Source: Morinoia aosen
Taxonomy: Eukaryota > Arthropoda > Malacostraca > Amphipoda > Talitridae
DNA: 64,000 nucleotides
Assembly: GCA_030386875.1 (NCBI GenBank)
Contig: CM059562.1
Location: forward strand, 45,715,757-45,779,756
Reading direction: 5' to 3'
How positions within the stretch are numbered: position 1 is the first letter of the stretch; the number at the start of each line of letters is the position of its first letter. Both the position numbers and the translations under genes were made by a program. The notes beneath the pieces are model-generated. The model was not told the origin of the DNA. It did no database searches and worked only from the letters and a program-made list of their open reading frames with translations. Shown one piece after another: positions 10,925-22,589 of this stretch.

Positions 10925-13572
10925 ATATATACATACATACAAATACATATACCGGGCTTATCCTCCCTATGGGAGGGTAGCCGACAGCAGGCCACAATCA
11001 CCACACTTAGTCACTGGGAGGCGAGAGAGGCAGCACTGGCCGCACCTGAACTGCCAGGATCAGCAGCAGCCCAGCACAACCACCTTCCACAGTCAGGCCC
11101 GACAGCCATAGCTGGTTTACCCCGACCGCTTCATTGAGCGCAGCTCCTCCCCCCGCACAGGACAGGTCAACCCCATCACACGCGGGCAACTTCCAGTACC
11201 TCGTCAAAAAATAAAATTACCTTCTTATGCACTGCCTCCCCTCACTTCTGTCCGCAGCCATCCCTCTCGCCACGTCCACAGTCAGACCCCTCTCATACAA
11301 AGCACGTTTCACCCCATCCATCCAACTCATCCGTGGTCTGCCTCGCACTCGAAGACCACTCACTTCCGACATATATATATTCTTTCACCAGCCGCTCAAC
11401 TTTCATTCTTTCAACATGCCCAAACCATCCTAACACTCTTTCAACCACTCGCCTGCTCAACTTTTTGATAACACCCGTCTGCCCCCTAACCAACTCATTC
11501 CTGATCCTATCTCTTCTTGCTACTCCATACATGCTCCTCAAACACTTCATCTCAAACACATCCAACTTCCTCCTCTCAGCTGCTCTCAACCCCCAGGACT
11601 CTGCTCCATACAACAAAACTGGCACAATCAAGCTTTCATACAGTCCCCTCTTAGCATTCATACTCAAACTCCTGCATTCAAAAACTTTCCTCATTGCACC
11701 CAATGTCTTATAGCCTTCACTCACTCGATGCCTCACTTCTACTTCCATACTATCCTTAACAGTCACATCCGACCCGAGGTACCTAAAATGCTCTAACTCC
11801 TCTAAAACTTCACCATACAACCTCACATCCAAAGTTCCAAACATTCCACCTCTTGAACATCTCATCACTTTACTTTTATTCACATTTACTCTCAATTTCC
11901 GACTTTTGCACACTCTACCAAACTCTGCAACCAGTCTCCTCAGTTTTTCCTCTGAATCAGCCACAAGCGCTGTATCATCTGCAAACAACAGCTGACACAC
12001 TTCCCAATACCTACCATTTTGTCCCACCAACTGCGCACCCTTTCCCAACACTCTGGCATTCACTTCTCTCACCACACCATCCATAAACAAATTAAACAAC
12101 CACGGCGACATCATACATCCCTGTCTCACACCTGTCACAACTGGGAACCATTCACTCACCTCATTCTTTACTCTCACACATGCTCTGCTATCAAAGTAGA
12201 AACTCTTGATCGCATTCAACAGTCTCCTACCCACTCCATACAAGCTTACCACTTCCCCTAGCGTCTCACGATCCACTCTGTCATACGCCTTCTCTAGATC
12301 CATAAATGCCCACTATACATCTTTTCCCTTTAATAAGTATTTTTCATTCACCTGCCTCACAGCAAACATTTGATCCACACAACCTCTACCACACCTAAAA
12401 CCACACTGTTCTTCAGCAAACACACGATCCGTCAACACTCCTACTCTTCCAATTAAAACTCTTCCATGCAGCTTCCCAACAACACTCTGTAGACTTATAC
12501 CCCTAGAATTACTGCACTCATACCTGTCACCTTTCCCCTTGTACAACGGAACTACACACGCGCTACTCCAATCAACCGGCACTTCACTAGCCTCGAAACA
12601 TACATTTAATGAACGTACCAACCATTCTAAAACCACATTTCCTCCTTTCTTTAGACATTCAACCGTGAAGCCATCCATACCTGGAGCTTTTCCATTTTTC
12701 AATACATCCAACGCACCTTTCACCTCTGCACTTCTTATTCGACTTCTATTCACTTCACCAAACACAGGCATTCTAACATTGCTTCCAACAGCTACTACTC
12801 TCGCAACCCTATCATCCCTCACGTTCAGCAGTTCCTCAAAATACTCCGCCCATCTCTTTCTCACATCACAACTCTCCACTAGCAGCCTATCATTTGCATC
12901 CTTCACTCTTGCCTCGTTCTCCACCTGACCTTTCCTAATTCTCTTCACTTCCTTCCAAAAAACCTTCCTTCTCTCCATGAAATCACCTCCCAACTTCCTC
13001 CCCCACTCCTCATCCGCTGCCCTCTTTGCTCTCCTTACCATTCTTTGTACCCCTTTTTTCCTCTCCTTATACTCATCGAAATTTTGCTGGTTGCCTCGTT
13101 GCAACCACCTTTCGAACGGCCCCCCCCCCCCTTTTTTCTCGCAGCCGCTCCTACTTCTCCGTTCCACCATTCCCTCCCCTTTCTAATCCCCCCTCCAACT
13201 TTCTTTACCCCACACACTTCCCTTGCACATTTCTCCACCGCATCTTTAAATAACTTCCATACCCCTTCCACTCCCCCCACCTCACTTTCCTTCACCCTCC
13301 CATACTCTACTTTCATCTTCTCCTGATACACTCACGCTCAGAATCATGGAACTTGCTTACATTTAACACCTCCCTTCCACTCCTCCTTTTTACACCTCCC
13401 CACATTCCACTTACTCTCAACTTTCCTTCCACCAAGCAATGATCCGAAATCCCATTCAACTCACCACGGAACACATGCACATCGAGCAAACGACCCATCA
13501 CTCCCCTGCTAACCAAAATATAATCCATCAATGCTCTCTCCTCTATCACACCTCCATTCGTCCTCACATATG
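10925..13572 (-). mobile_element. RTE-like LINE copy 1, 5'-truncated in the endonuclease
   Basis: On the minus strand it starts inside the endonuclease (ALMDYILVSRGV...GISDHCLVEGKL, 13567-13313), continues with a linker, and then the RT. RT motifs are NGKAPGMDGFTVECLKKGG (about 12690), RGISLQSVVGKLHGRVLI, MDLEKAYDRVD (12303 downwards), GVRQGCMMSPWLFNLFMD and the catalytic FADD at 11985-11974. The C-terminal region has LLYGAESWGL and GWFGHVERM. The 3' end is a conserved GC-rich UTR ending in ACCGGGC-type sequence and a TATG/ATAC tail (10925-10950), as in RTE-type LINEs. The frame is broken by one stop between KGKDV and the AFMDLEKAY block, and by shifts around 13320, 13150 and 11370, so the copy is dead. 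It lies inside the 10812-14481 transposon. Confidence 0.88.
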
Positions 13573-13631
13573 TATACTTGTTTATACTTTAACAAACTAT
13601 TCCCAATCACTAACTCACTCTCTACACATAA

Positions 13632-13927
13632 GGAAGGAGGAAGGCACCATTTAGTATGGAGATAAGAGAATGAGGAATCTATGCAGAAGGGGCATAGCAA
13701 CAGTAAGTTGTGAAAGAAGTTCATGAAATAAGATAAAAGTTGAAGAAGAAAGTCAGAGGTGCTGAAAAACAGCACGGTAGTGAACCGAAAAAAAGTGGTC
13801 CTTAACATAACAAAAAAACGTTTTATTTCAACAAAAAAAAGGCCTACCAAATTCTCAGCTTGGGCCCTCACATTTTCCCTCTGGGAGCACTAATTCCCAT
13901 AGATACAATAGTTGTATCCCCCTGAGG
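13632..13927 (-). mobile_element. Short structured retroposon, copy 1
   Basis: Reverse-complement relative of 43140-43500, about 90 percent identical by eye, with the same 5' end (CCTCAGGGGGATACAACTAT). Its 3' part is cut at 13632, on the side of the RTE-like LINE. It lies inside the 10812-14481 transposon. I see no polymerase III boxes. Confidence 0.7.
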
Positions 13928-14486
13928 GGTTCCAGAAGCAAAAATACATGTATATTCAGAAAAATTTCATTTTTATTATAAAAGGATTTAAGGATGATTT
14001 TGAACAACAAAGATAACCTGAAAAATAAACAAATTTAGTAATATAAAATAATAGTAATTATTACATTTTATGTTTAATAGCCCCTACCATCCAGTTGAAG
14101 AGAGATGTCGACTTTTTATGACTATAATAATTAGATATTTGTAATCAAGAACTTAACAAATTAAGAAATATAAACTCTGCAATTGTACTAATAAAAAAAT
14201 ACTGCTCAGGTACGGGGGAATGCAGAAACTTCCCCTATTAAGAATGGCCAGGTACCAATCCCAACCCTTGCATTTTTACTTATACATATTGAAATCTAAG
14301 CAATTTAACATTTTCATAAATTTTTAGCACCTGTCCTTCAATTTTATCACTTTTTAGCACATTTTTTAGCACCTTGCTGGTGTTACACTTTTTAGCACAT
14401 TTTTTAGCACCTTGCTGGTTTTAGCACTTTTTAGCACTTTTTAGCACTTTTTAGCACCTTTAGCACCCAGTAGACACCCTGTCATC

Positions 14487-16257
14487 GGCTCAATGTTAGT
14501 CATAGACACGTTTTCATTGAAGGAAGCGTCTTCCCATTTTCATGTTAAGTGCGCTCGTCCTACTTGAGCAAACCGATTTGAGCACCATGCTGTCATGATC
14601 TTGAGTAGTCCGTGTCGTCGCTTAACCTACTTGAGTTCTGCGGGTGAAACACGGACGGCTCATTGCCTGGTACGCCGAGCTGCATGACCTACTAAGCAGC
14701 AAAATTGCGCTTAACCTACTTGGGCTTTTTGCCCTTCAATTGAGTGGCGCTGTCCATTGTTTCTCTGTGAAAAATGCATTTGTAAATGAATGTGTATTGT
14801 GCATCTTGTATGTAGTTCAGTTGGGGTTGAGTTGATCCGGATGTGAATGAAAAACGAAAATTAGATATACATTTCGATGATGTAAATAGTTACATGAAAC
14901 TTGTAACTAACTAAAATAAACGGTTTCACTTTAGTGAGATGTTTTAATACAAAAATGAAATTTTATTCTATCCAATCAAGTTTCAACGTATTTCCTTGGA
15001 GATTCAACACACTGATATTTTTATGAAATGAATAGATATAAAATCGTACGCATGAGAAATTTTAAATGAGTGTCGGGAATGAAGTTTTTGTGAAATTATG
15101 TAATTTATTAAAATATAGGTATTCAAACACAGGTTTTTAAACGCAGAAAGCCGTTTTGCGTGCAACTATGTGCTTTACTGTAGCAGTTGTAAAGGATTAG
15201 AGTTTTGGACTAGACTGTCTAGAGAGTCTCTGAAAATGTAATTTATAGCTTGACAACCCGGAACAATAAAGACAGCAACACTTATTAGAAAATGAAGTAG
15301 TCATTTAAAAACAATGGAAATCTAAAATTGCTCAAATCCATCCTTTAAGAAATAATGCGTGAATGAGCACTGTTATTTAACTCGGATTCTACGGTAGTTT
15401 TCAGAAGACCACCAAACTGACCATAGCAACCGCTTCACAAATCATAAGAAATCCACCAAGTTAAAAACTTGAACATCTGCTGTTCAAGAACTAATTGAGT
15501 TACCGAATGATATTGAATTAGAAAATAAAAATGTGCACATTTAACTGACTGGGAATTTATTTGAGAATTTTTTTGTTAAAATCAAACATGTCATTATTTA
15601 GACAACAAATTGTATGTGTGGGAAAACTGGACTATTTTAATGTTAGATTTCAATATTTTGACTCTTTTCATAATCCATGACCAATAATTCTGAAAATACT
15701 TCCTATTCCTGACTGTACCCAAACCTATGGGGGGATAGATAGTCTCGCCTTTATAAGCCAGTCGGATATGTCAGAATTACCTTTTGCACGGAAAAAAATA
15801 TAAGATTAGTGTGAAACCAATATTAACCACCATCCTATCCTGCACACGCATGAAAAAAATCTAACTCACTCTACCGGTATTCAGTGCCATAAAAAATGAA
15901 AAGCTAGCCTAGATAAAATTCGCTTGATGGCTCAAACACCAAGTAATTAGTAATTTAATCAACTTAGAGTATCTTCAATCCAATAATTTCGGGACATCAC
16001 ATAAACATAGACAGATAACAGGCTACTGTAATGTGTTTTTTAACGGATGTTCCCGGCACAGAGAGCAGTAGTTAACGAACAAATAGGCAATAAAAAAGAA
16101 TATATATGCGAATTGAACAAATCTGCACAGTTGCCATCAAAATATCCAATCTAGCATGCTAGACCACCATGTGGTTTCAATGCACATTGAAAAATAATCA
16201 GGGAAAGCCAAGTTAGAACTTAACTTCATTGCCAGGAATTTGTACTTCATTCAAGCT
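14487..16257. other. No gene recognised
   Basis: Mostly AT-rich. A CTTAACCTACTTGRG motif is repeated at about 14622 and 14713 in a GC-richer patch. No supported coding region. Confidence 0.4.
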
Positions 16258-16260
16258 TTA

Positions 16261-16826
16261 GGGTAGACGCACACCAAAAGATTTCAGGCGAGAAAGCGAG
16301 CAAGCTTGAATCGATATACATGTATTCCTATGGGAGTGCGCACACCACAAGCAAGCTAGCGAGCGAGTGAGAAAGATTGAAGATTGGCTGCAGCGAGAAA
16401 GCAACTTGAAGATGGTTTCACGCTTGAAAGCTCCAGTGAGAAGCCTCTGCACAGACCTGTGTGGCCTCTGGCAGTGGCAGCGCTGCGTCTGGCAGTGCGC
16501 GGCGAGATGTCGAAGGGAGAGGTGTGCTACACAATTTCTCCAGCAAAGACTGAACTCCTTATATCCAAAGTTTATGCTGTATTGTGCCTTTGGAAGTCAA
16601 AAAATCCAAAGCACAATGACAGATTACATGTTTCAAAGCAATGGGACGAAGTATGAATGATACTCAACGTTACAAACACATGCTAGTTCCGCTTATTTTT
16701 GTTATTAACCTCTCTCCATGACATTCAGGAGCAAACTGGCTATCTTTTGGTGTGTGATAGATCTCGCCAAACATCTTTCTCTCTCGCTTGCTTTGTAGCT
16801 TGCCGTCTTTTGGTGTGCGTCTACCC
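16261..16826. mobile_element. MITE with TTA target duplication, PIF/Harbinger-like
   Basis: Perfect terminal inverted repeats GGGTAGACGCACACCAAAAG at both ends, flanked by TTA at 16258-16260 and 16827-16829. A three-base TTA/TAA duplication is the PIF/Harbinger signature. The interior shows a subterminal GTGCGCACACCAC at about 16336 and GC-rich DNA without a transposase; the overlapping frames at 16367-16660 have no domain. Confidence 0.75.
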
Positions 16827-16834
16827 TTAGCTTA

Positions 16835-17337
16835 GGCAAGATGAACCAAAAGCTGTCCTCTAGAATACATGGCTTCCTGCTCAAGACACAATATACCTGT
16901 AGTAACTAACTTCATTATATTAATGTGGGCATTCACTTCCACCTACACATGCTTCCGCCTAAGCACTTGATGAGACCACTCAGACTGAACAAGTCAAATG
17001 AAACCGCCGATCGCTCTGCTCTGTGGCGCCAGCGAGACACTACGTATCAAGCAATATTAAGGAGCTCTGTGATTGGTGGAAGCCGAAAAGAACTTGGAAA
17101 GAAATCAAAACAATTAACTTGCATGAATGTAGCTCTATAAAGCGTTCCATGCGTCATAAATTTCGTAGAGGACTGTTTTTTTCATATCATCAATGATGGT
17201 GATGGCAGTACTCAATGATAGTGTCATGCAATAGTCCTCGTAAACATATTTAACGTGTTTTGCGAAGTTAATGCAACCCTAATTCGAGCGTTCTGTGAAC
17301 ACACCCACCTTTCTCATGTGCGGCGCTTCTTTCGGTC
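16835..17337. other. No gene recognised
   Basis: Mixed composition. The frame at 16925-17140 has no recognisable motif. Confidence 0.35.
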
Positions 17338-17390
17338 CATGAAGGTATAAAAGACAGGAGACCGCGCTACACAGTCGCGCCTCAGTGCAG
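17338..17390 (+). promoter_or_regulatory. TATA promoter block, forward copy
   Basis: A 23-bp block, CATGAAGGTATAAAAGACAG plus GAG, contains TATAAAAG at 17346-17353. Candidate initiators are ACAGTC (17371) and CTCAGTG (17381). The identical block lies inverted at 18849-18871, where it precedes a likely THAP first exon. No coding exon is seen downstream of this copy. Confidence 0.4.
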
Positions 17391-17617
17391 ATTGAAGCTA
17401 GCTCGGGCAGTAATCAGCCACTCGGGAGGGGTACCAAACACTGTACTGCATAGGAATAAATTCACGTTTCAGGCTATAACTACACAACTATATCGAATAA
17501 TTGATATAAAATGCAAAGACACCAACCTGAAACATTAAACTACATGACAGGTGCTAAAAAACAGCAATGCATTGCAAATGAAACAAATTTACAGAGAGGA
17601 AACAGAGCAATACTTAC

Positions 17618-17664
17618 GCAAAACTGAAGCGGCGGCGGCGGCACACCGTCAGCCACTCAGCCAT
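17618..17664 (-). CDS. Possible first coding exon, unknown protein
   Basis: On the minus strand a TATAAAAG (17757-17750) is followed about 90 bp later by AGCAATGGCT, a fair start context. It opens a 15-codon exon encoding MAEWLTVCRRRRFSF and then a strong splice donor GTAAGT at 17617-17612. The sequence is consistent with a promoter plus first exon, but the peptide is too short to assign and no second exon was found. It may be chance. Confidence 0.2.
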
Positions 17665-17807
17665 TGCTGCACAGCGCACACGGGCCGGCACTATGTGCGC
17701 GTACCACCATTTGACGCACACGTGTACAGCTCTTTATTTATTCTTTTTTCTTTTATAATTATAATGTAAAAAAATCTATAATATATTCAACTTATTAATA
17801 ATATATC

Positions 17808-18405
17808 GAGTTCGCACGATCAATAATGTACTGTCGATATTTCTATCAGTAGTTGCTCGGACTTTCTATCGGAAGTGGTTAATGTTGTGCTTAAATCAGG
17901 GCCAAAAAAATTTTGAGCTACTAATTGTTTTGCTACAGTAAAAGAGACGAAATCGGAAGAAATCGGGGGAGGAGTGGATTTTGAAACGCAATATGTACAC
18001 TTATGTGAATTGATTTAATGGCATAAGGGTAACGGAACTGGAAGACTATTATAACCAGCTCCGAATGAACGATGATATATATTATTAGCTTCGGGATATT
18101 TTGAATAACCGAGGAAGATTCCACAAAGAGGGGAGGCATTTCAGTAATGAGAGACCGGCTCTAACTCTACGATTTTTGGCAACTGGACGAACTCTTGGTT
18201 GCGTTCACACGTTCATATAGAGTACTTTCCATCAATCCAAGACTGCTCAAATTTTGATGAAATTTCAGAAAATTTTGATCACATAAATATTTTCATCAGT
18301 CTATCAGTATGCCGTTCAGACGATCAATATATTTACACTAATAGTAAATATTTTAAGTAATATTGATCGTGTGAATGCTGCTTTAAGAACATAAGTTAGT
18401 AATGA
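17808..18405. mobile_element. Possible MITE with CACGATCAATA ends
   Basis: GTTCGCACGATCAATAATG at about 17810 and the inverted ATTGATCGTGTGAATGC at about 18360-18376 could be the ends of a 570-bp element; internal GATCAATAT and TCTATCRG motifs recur. No target duplication was established. Confidence 0.35.
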
Positions 18406-18632
18406 GTTGTTGAGGGGGATGCGTATTATTTTACACATTTGAAACGCTATAACTCAAAAAGTAGAGATCGCCGAATGAAATGGTTTTCAAATTTGAATTC
18501 TACGCTGAACAATACTGTGCACATATGTATAGCCTATTAAATAATAAACGAAATTAAAATACACGGGCCTGAACTGCAATTTTACTTAAGCCTTCTCCAA
18601 AAGTATGAATGTTACCTAGATTTAGTGCTTAC

Positions 18633-18703
18633 TTGTGCAATGAGATGTTATTCTTTTTGTCGTGTCGCGCATTGCAACCGGAAGCGCTGCAGGAATTCAC
18701 CAT
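18633..18703 (-). CDS. THAP-domain protein, first exon only
   Basis: The minus strand at 18703 reads ATG in the context CAACATGG and encodes MVNSCSASGCNARHDKKNNI followed by SLH, 23 codons plus two bases, ending at a GTAAGC donor (18632-18627). This matches the start of the THAP zinc-binding domain: an N-terminal CSAxxC pair (C5 and C10, the first half of the C2CH site), a basic stretch, then S-L-H before an expected FP. The split AA would become Lys with a following G. THAP domains bind DNA and occur in host regulators, P-element transposases and domesticated transposases. The TATA block at 18863-18856 lies about 155 bp upstream. The remaining exons, with the second Cys, the His and the AVPTIF box, were not found to the left, so whether this is a live host gene or a transposon remnant is open. 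Confidence 0.5.
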
Positions 18704-18848
18704 GTTGCCAGCAGCGACATACTAACACAACGACGGTCTGACAATCACTGCTCACTACACTAGAGCAGTAGTTCAAGGTCGGCAGGCACAGCCAAACGGG
18801 CTGCTAGCACACAGCCAGCTAGGTTACAGGAAACGCATCCAGCGCTCC

Positions 18849-18871
18849 CTCCTGTCTTTTATACCTTCATG
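18849..18871 (-). promoter_or_regulatory. TATA promoter block, reverse copy
   Basis: Exact inverted copy of the 23-bp block at 17338-17360. TATAAAAG reads 18863-18856 on the minus strand, upstream of the THAP-like exon. Similarity continues a few bases upstream (GACCGAAAC versus the inverted TCGGTC at the other copy). Confidence 0.45.
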
Positions 18872-18899
18872 TTTCGGTCTGCTGTCGCATCAGGGTTCC

Positions 18900-21800
18900 T
18901 ACTACAGAGTTTTCATCAAATAATCTGGAATGTAGTAAAATAATAGGTACTTAAATTAGTTTTTAGTTTCATTCACAATTTAACAGATAATTCAGTGGAT
19001 AATAACTAATTAATTGCAGTGTTAACAATTCATGCTTAACCGCGGTAAAAGTAGTATAGCGTACAATGAGAAGTTAGGTTCGTAGCTGAAGAAAATCTTC
19101 CAATCGTACGAGGTTCTCATCTTCCATTGCACGATAATCGGGCAGCGCGACTAGAGAGCTGATATGTTTTACATTTAGATCCATGGCATTTCATTTCGAT
19201 TACAGCAGTATTATTGGCTAAACTTTAGGTATTATTATCATTCAATGGAACACAAAAATCGTGAGCAATTTCCCATATTTCCTAACTGATGAAAATAGTG
19301 ATAGCAAAGTAGAGAGATATTTTTTAAAGATGCACTAATGAATTGTGTATTCAATTCAATTCCTTATTTGCGTTGTGCGTTATTTTACATTGAGTTCAAA
19401 GAAGCAGAGGCGATTGGTAGTTAGTGAATATTCGTATAATTATTCTCTCCTAATATTCATGCTAACGTTTGCAACACTGTGAGGAATAGGCCTAAAGGAA
19501 GATAGGCCCTATGGGAAAAAATTACGTTTTCATGAATCAATCCATACTCCGAGAAATCGAATTAGAACAAAGTTGTTTGAGGTAGGCTTGCGAATAGTGA
19601 ATTATTCGTGAAAAACAGTGCATTGAAGTACAGTCTCTTCAAATTCAATACAGAAAATTGACGGGGAGAGAACTTTCCTTTGAACCAATTCCTTGCAAAA
19701 TTTTCGCACTCTGATCACCTTTGGAATTAGTATAAAGACGTCCTTATCCGATAGTTTCCCCTTTCCTGGTATAATACAAAGTTTATTGACCAACCGTAGA
19801 TTTTTAAACCAAATGAAAAATACAAAATACCTGAAGAAATTATTTTAGTATTACTCGTTAAGGAATGAGTAAAAGCAGTTCATTTTTCGACAAATCAGTC
19901 AGCAATTCAGCCCGCCATAGCCGTCTCATATTATCCGATGATATTTAAAATGAAATTTAACATTTAACATAAACTTGGCTCAAAACCAATGCCATTTTCA
20001 ACTCAGTTTTTGGGTAAAATTTTAATTAAACAATAATGGTATCCACTATGCTGAGGGTCCTTGTGGTTTAGGTTACACGCTATAAAATAATTTTCATTTA
20101 TCAAAATGATGCCCCATGCTCAATACATACAAGTTATATGACGGAAAACGTGGAAATAATCCGCGCTAACACAAAGCCTGCGCGTGTAAGATAATATATT
20201 CATCAGCTAAAAACCCAAATACACGTTGGAAATTCTTCGCGTTCCAGTGAAAATGAATGAATTTGAAACACATCCGTTCTTCATTTGCACTGATGCGTAG
20301 CACCTGCGCAAAATTACTTGATTGAAAAAATATATTCATGAAATTTTTTGAACTAAGCATGATTAGGTATTTGTGTCAAATTAGATTTGTATTATTTCGT
20401 TAAATTCAACAAAGCACTCTGCAGTAAACTTTTTCCGGCTACAGAAGCGACAAGTGTGATATAAGTTAATTAACTTATGATGGCGATGATGAACCATTAA
20501 TAAAAGTCTGCAGGAAATAAGATTATCAATTTCGATCCCATGGTTATAATCTGCATTTTCTTAAAATCTCGTACGAACATGCTACCTCCAGCTTTTTGCA
20601 TTGAGGGAAGACAGGGCGCGTTCCCTATGAAATTAATGGATGCATGTGTCGCACGTGATGTGATATAGAAGCGTTGTTTTTCCGCTTGTAATTGGTCCGC
20701 TGTACATAATTTTGTATTTACTTCACTGTAGTTTGATAGGCAGAACACAACTGTAACATATTTTCAAGTGTTTCGGGCTTGAAACTGCTTTTGTGTTTGA
20801 AATGAGGATATGTACGCTTTTCGTAAACACAAGCCGCAGGAGAAAATAATATTTGTAACATAACAATATTTACTTACAGTTAGTTTCATCCCAGGTTACC
20901 GATAGGACGAACACGTGGATATTGTTTCTTATTGTACGATATTGAGTCGTGTGTTTTATAGCTTTCATATACGTCAGCTTATTCATGAAAATAACTAGAT
21001 GACACGCCACGAAAATTAATGCTGAGGAATGAATAGACTGTACTTGTGAACAAGAAAGTGGATTATGCAATATGCAGTCATGTTTGTGATAGTTATTTAT
21101 CAGTAAATTCGATAATAAGTTATTTACGGAAGTCATTCACATTCAGCAAAACAATGTTTTGTATCAAATTTTGGTATGCGAACGCAGCTCGTTCAAAATA
21201 ACTCTTTGCATTATTTTATCAATATTGCCAATATTCTTCCATATGTACAATTGTTTTTCAACAAAAATTAAAATGAGCACGCTTATTACGGGTAAAAAAG
21301 TCTACTGTGTCAATTCCACAGTAAAAATAGCAAGAATTGAGTAACGAATTTTTAAAGTGTATTTTAATGCTACGGAGAAGAGCTTTCTGCTGCAAATTTT
21401 TGCTCCGGCGAATGATCTAATGATCGAAAACTGCGCAGTCGCTCATGGTTCTTAGCAGGGTCAATGCCCTGCAGATCTAAGCGAACAAAAACTTGATGAA
21501 TTTTATTTAATGTTTTATAATGTATAGCCTGTCAAATTTGTGTGTAATATGTTCTATCAAAAGTTTACAAGCACGTGGAAGGTTCTTCCCTATTCTGATG
21601 AATGTGTGATAAAGTCACTGTGAGTGAAAAAATGAGTCATGCCCAGGGAAGGATTGACGTGTCTTTAAGCAGTAATTTGACAAAATGTTCTGGTAGCTGC
21701 ACAGGTCGATTGCGACAATCAGCTGATCACATGTGATTGAAATCGCTCCGTGTAGTTCACGAGGCTTATGATTACAACGGCAGGGGCTGCCACAGAATTA

Positions 21801-22480
21801 GAACATTACGTGAAGACAGAAATGATGGTCAGGTCGCTACACTAATCTTGCTGTGAGTCAATTTTAAAAGTGCTTCACTGCATTTTTTTTTTTTGTTTGG
21901 CAAAGGATCCAAAGGTATTAACAGAATTTATAACTTACAATAGGTGAAAATACAAACAAAATTTGAAACTTTGAAACTAAACATGTAAATAGAAGCTTAG
22001 CTTTTGTTTTTTTATATCCTATAGTATTTTTTACCGCTCAATTTTGATTTCAGTCTCTAACAACCAATAAATGTAGGTAAAGTAAGGCTCAAAATGCCTT
22101 GGCCACAAAAATTTTCCCTCTATCCGACTCTGATTTTTATTTGAATAAATTGAAGTCTATGCTGGTAAAATAGAAAACCTTAATGCAATTTATAATCGGT
22201 TTTCACTCGCAGGGCATTTTTGGTAACTGGTAATTAATACCTTACATGCAGTGAATAGAAGAGCTGCTAGGTACCTGTCAGCAACCATGTAATAGCACAA
22301 TGTTTTCACGTGCATTACTTGTAATCAGTGCAATTGTATTGCCACGAGAAATGGGCCCTCCTCCTTGTTAACACTTCATTAACAAGAAGAACAGGTTCTC
22401 GGAATTGAGGGAATGGCGCACCTCCATGTTACATGAACAACACAAAATTAATGAATACGGCAATTACAGTACATATACTA
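18900..22480. other. Long AT-rich stretch without a recognised gene
   Basis: Only short frames without motifs are seen (for example 19602-19793, 20497-20748 and 20870-21136, all minus). There is a poly-T at 21882-21894. If the 18.63-kb exon belongs to a gene, its upstream flank lies here. Confidence 0.4.
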
Positions 22481-22496
22481 AAAGAAAGGTACTCAC

Positions 22497-22575
22497 CGGT
22501 GATCGCTGACCCACTTACGGAGCGCATTTCCTGAGCGCCCTCCGTGGTATTACGAGTGCTCGCTTTTAATATTGT
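22497..22575 (-). other. Possible 5' exon with strong splice donor
   Basis: On the minus strand, ATTAAAAG near 22570 precedes a GC-rich segment ending ATCACCG and the donor GTGAGT at 22496-22491. Segment composition and donor suggest a first exon, possibly untranslated. There is no assignable peptide. Confidence 0.2.
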
Positions 22576-22589
22576 GGGGCATGATACAC

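Larger units (their letters stand above)
10812..14481. mobile_element. TIR transposon rich in TTTTTAGCAC, with nested insertions
   Basis: The ends are inverted: CAAGGTGTCTACT at 10812 and AGTAGACACCCTG ending at 14481. Both flanks are TCATC (10807-10811 and 14482-14486), a 5-bp target duplication. Just inside each end lie repeated TTTTTAGCAC motifs (10840-10900; at least eight in 14325-14465), typical of subterminal transposase binding sites. The CAGGG-type TIR and subterminal repeats suggest the hAT superfamily, where some groups use 5-bp duplications. No transposase is visible; the interior is occupied by an RTE-like LINE and a short retroposon, so the native element was probably about 0.7-1 kb. 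Confidence 0.7.

Noticed and set aside
11333-13326. Several plus-strand frames of 68-129 codons
   Set aside because: All are antisense to the minus-strand RTE-like LINE.
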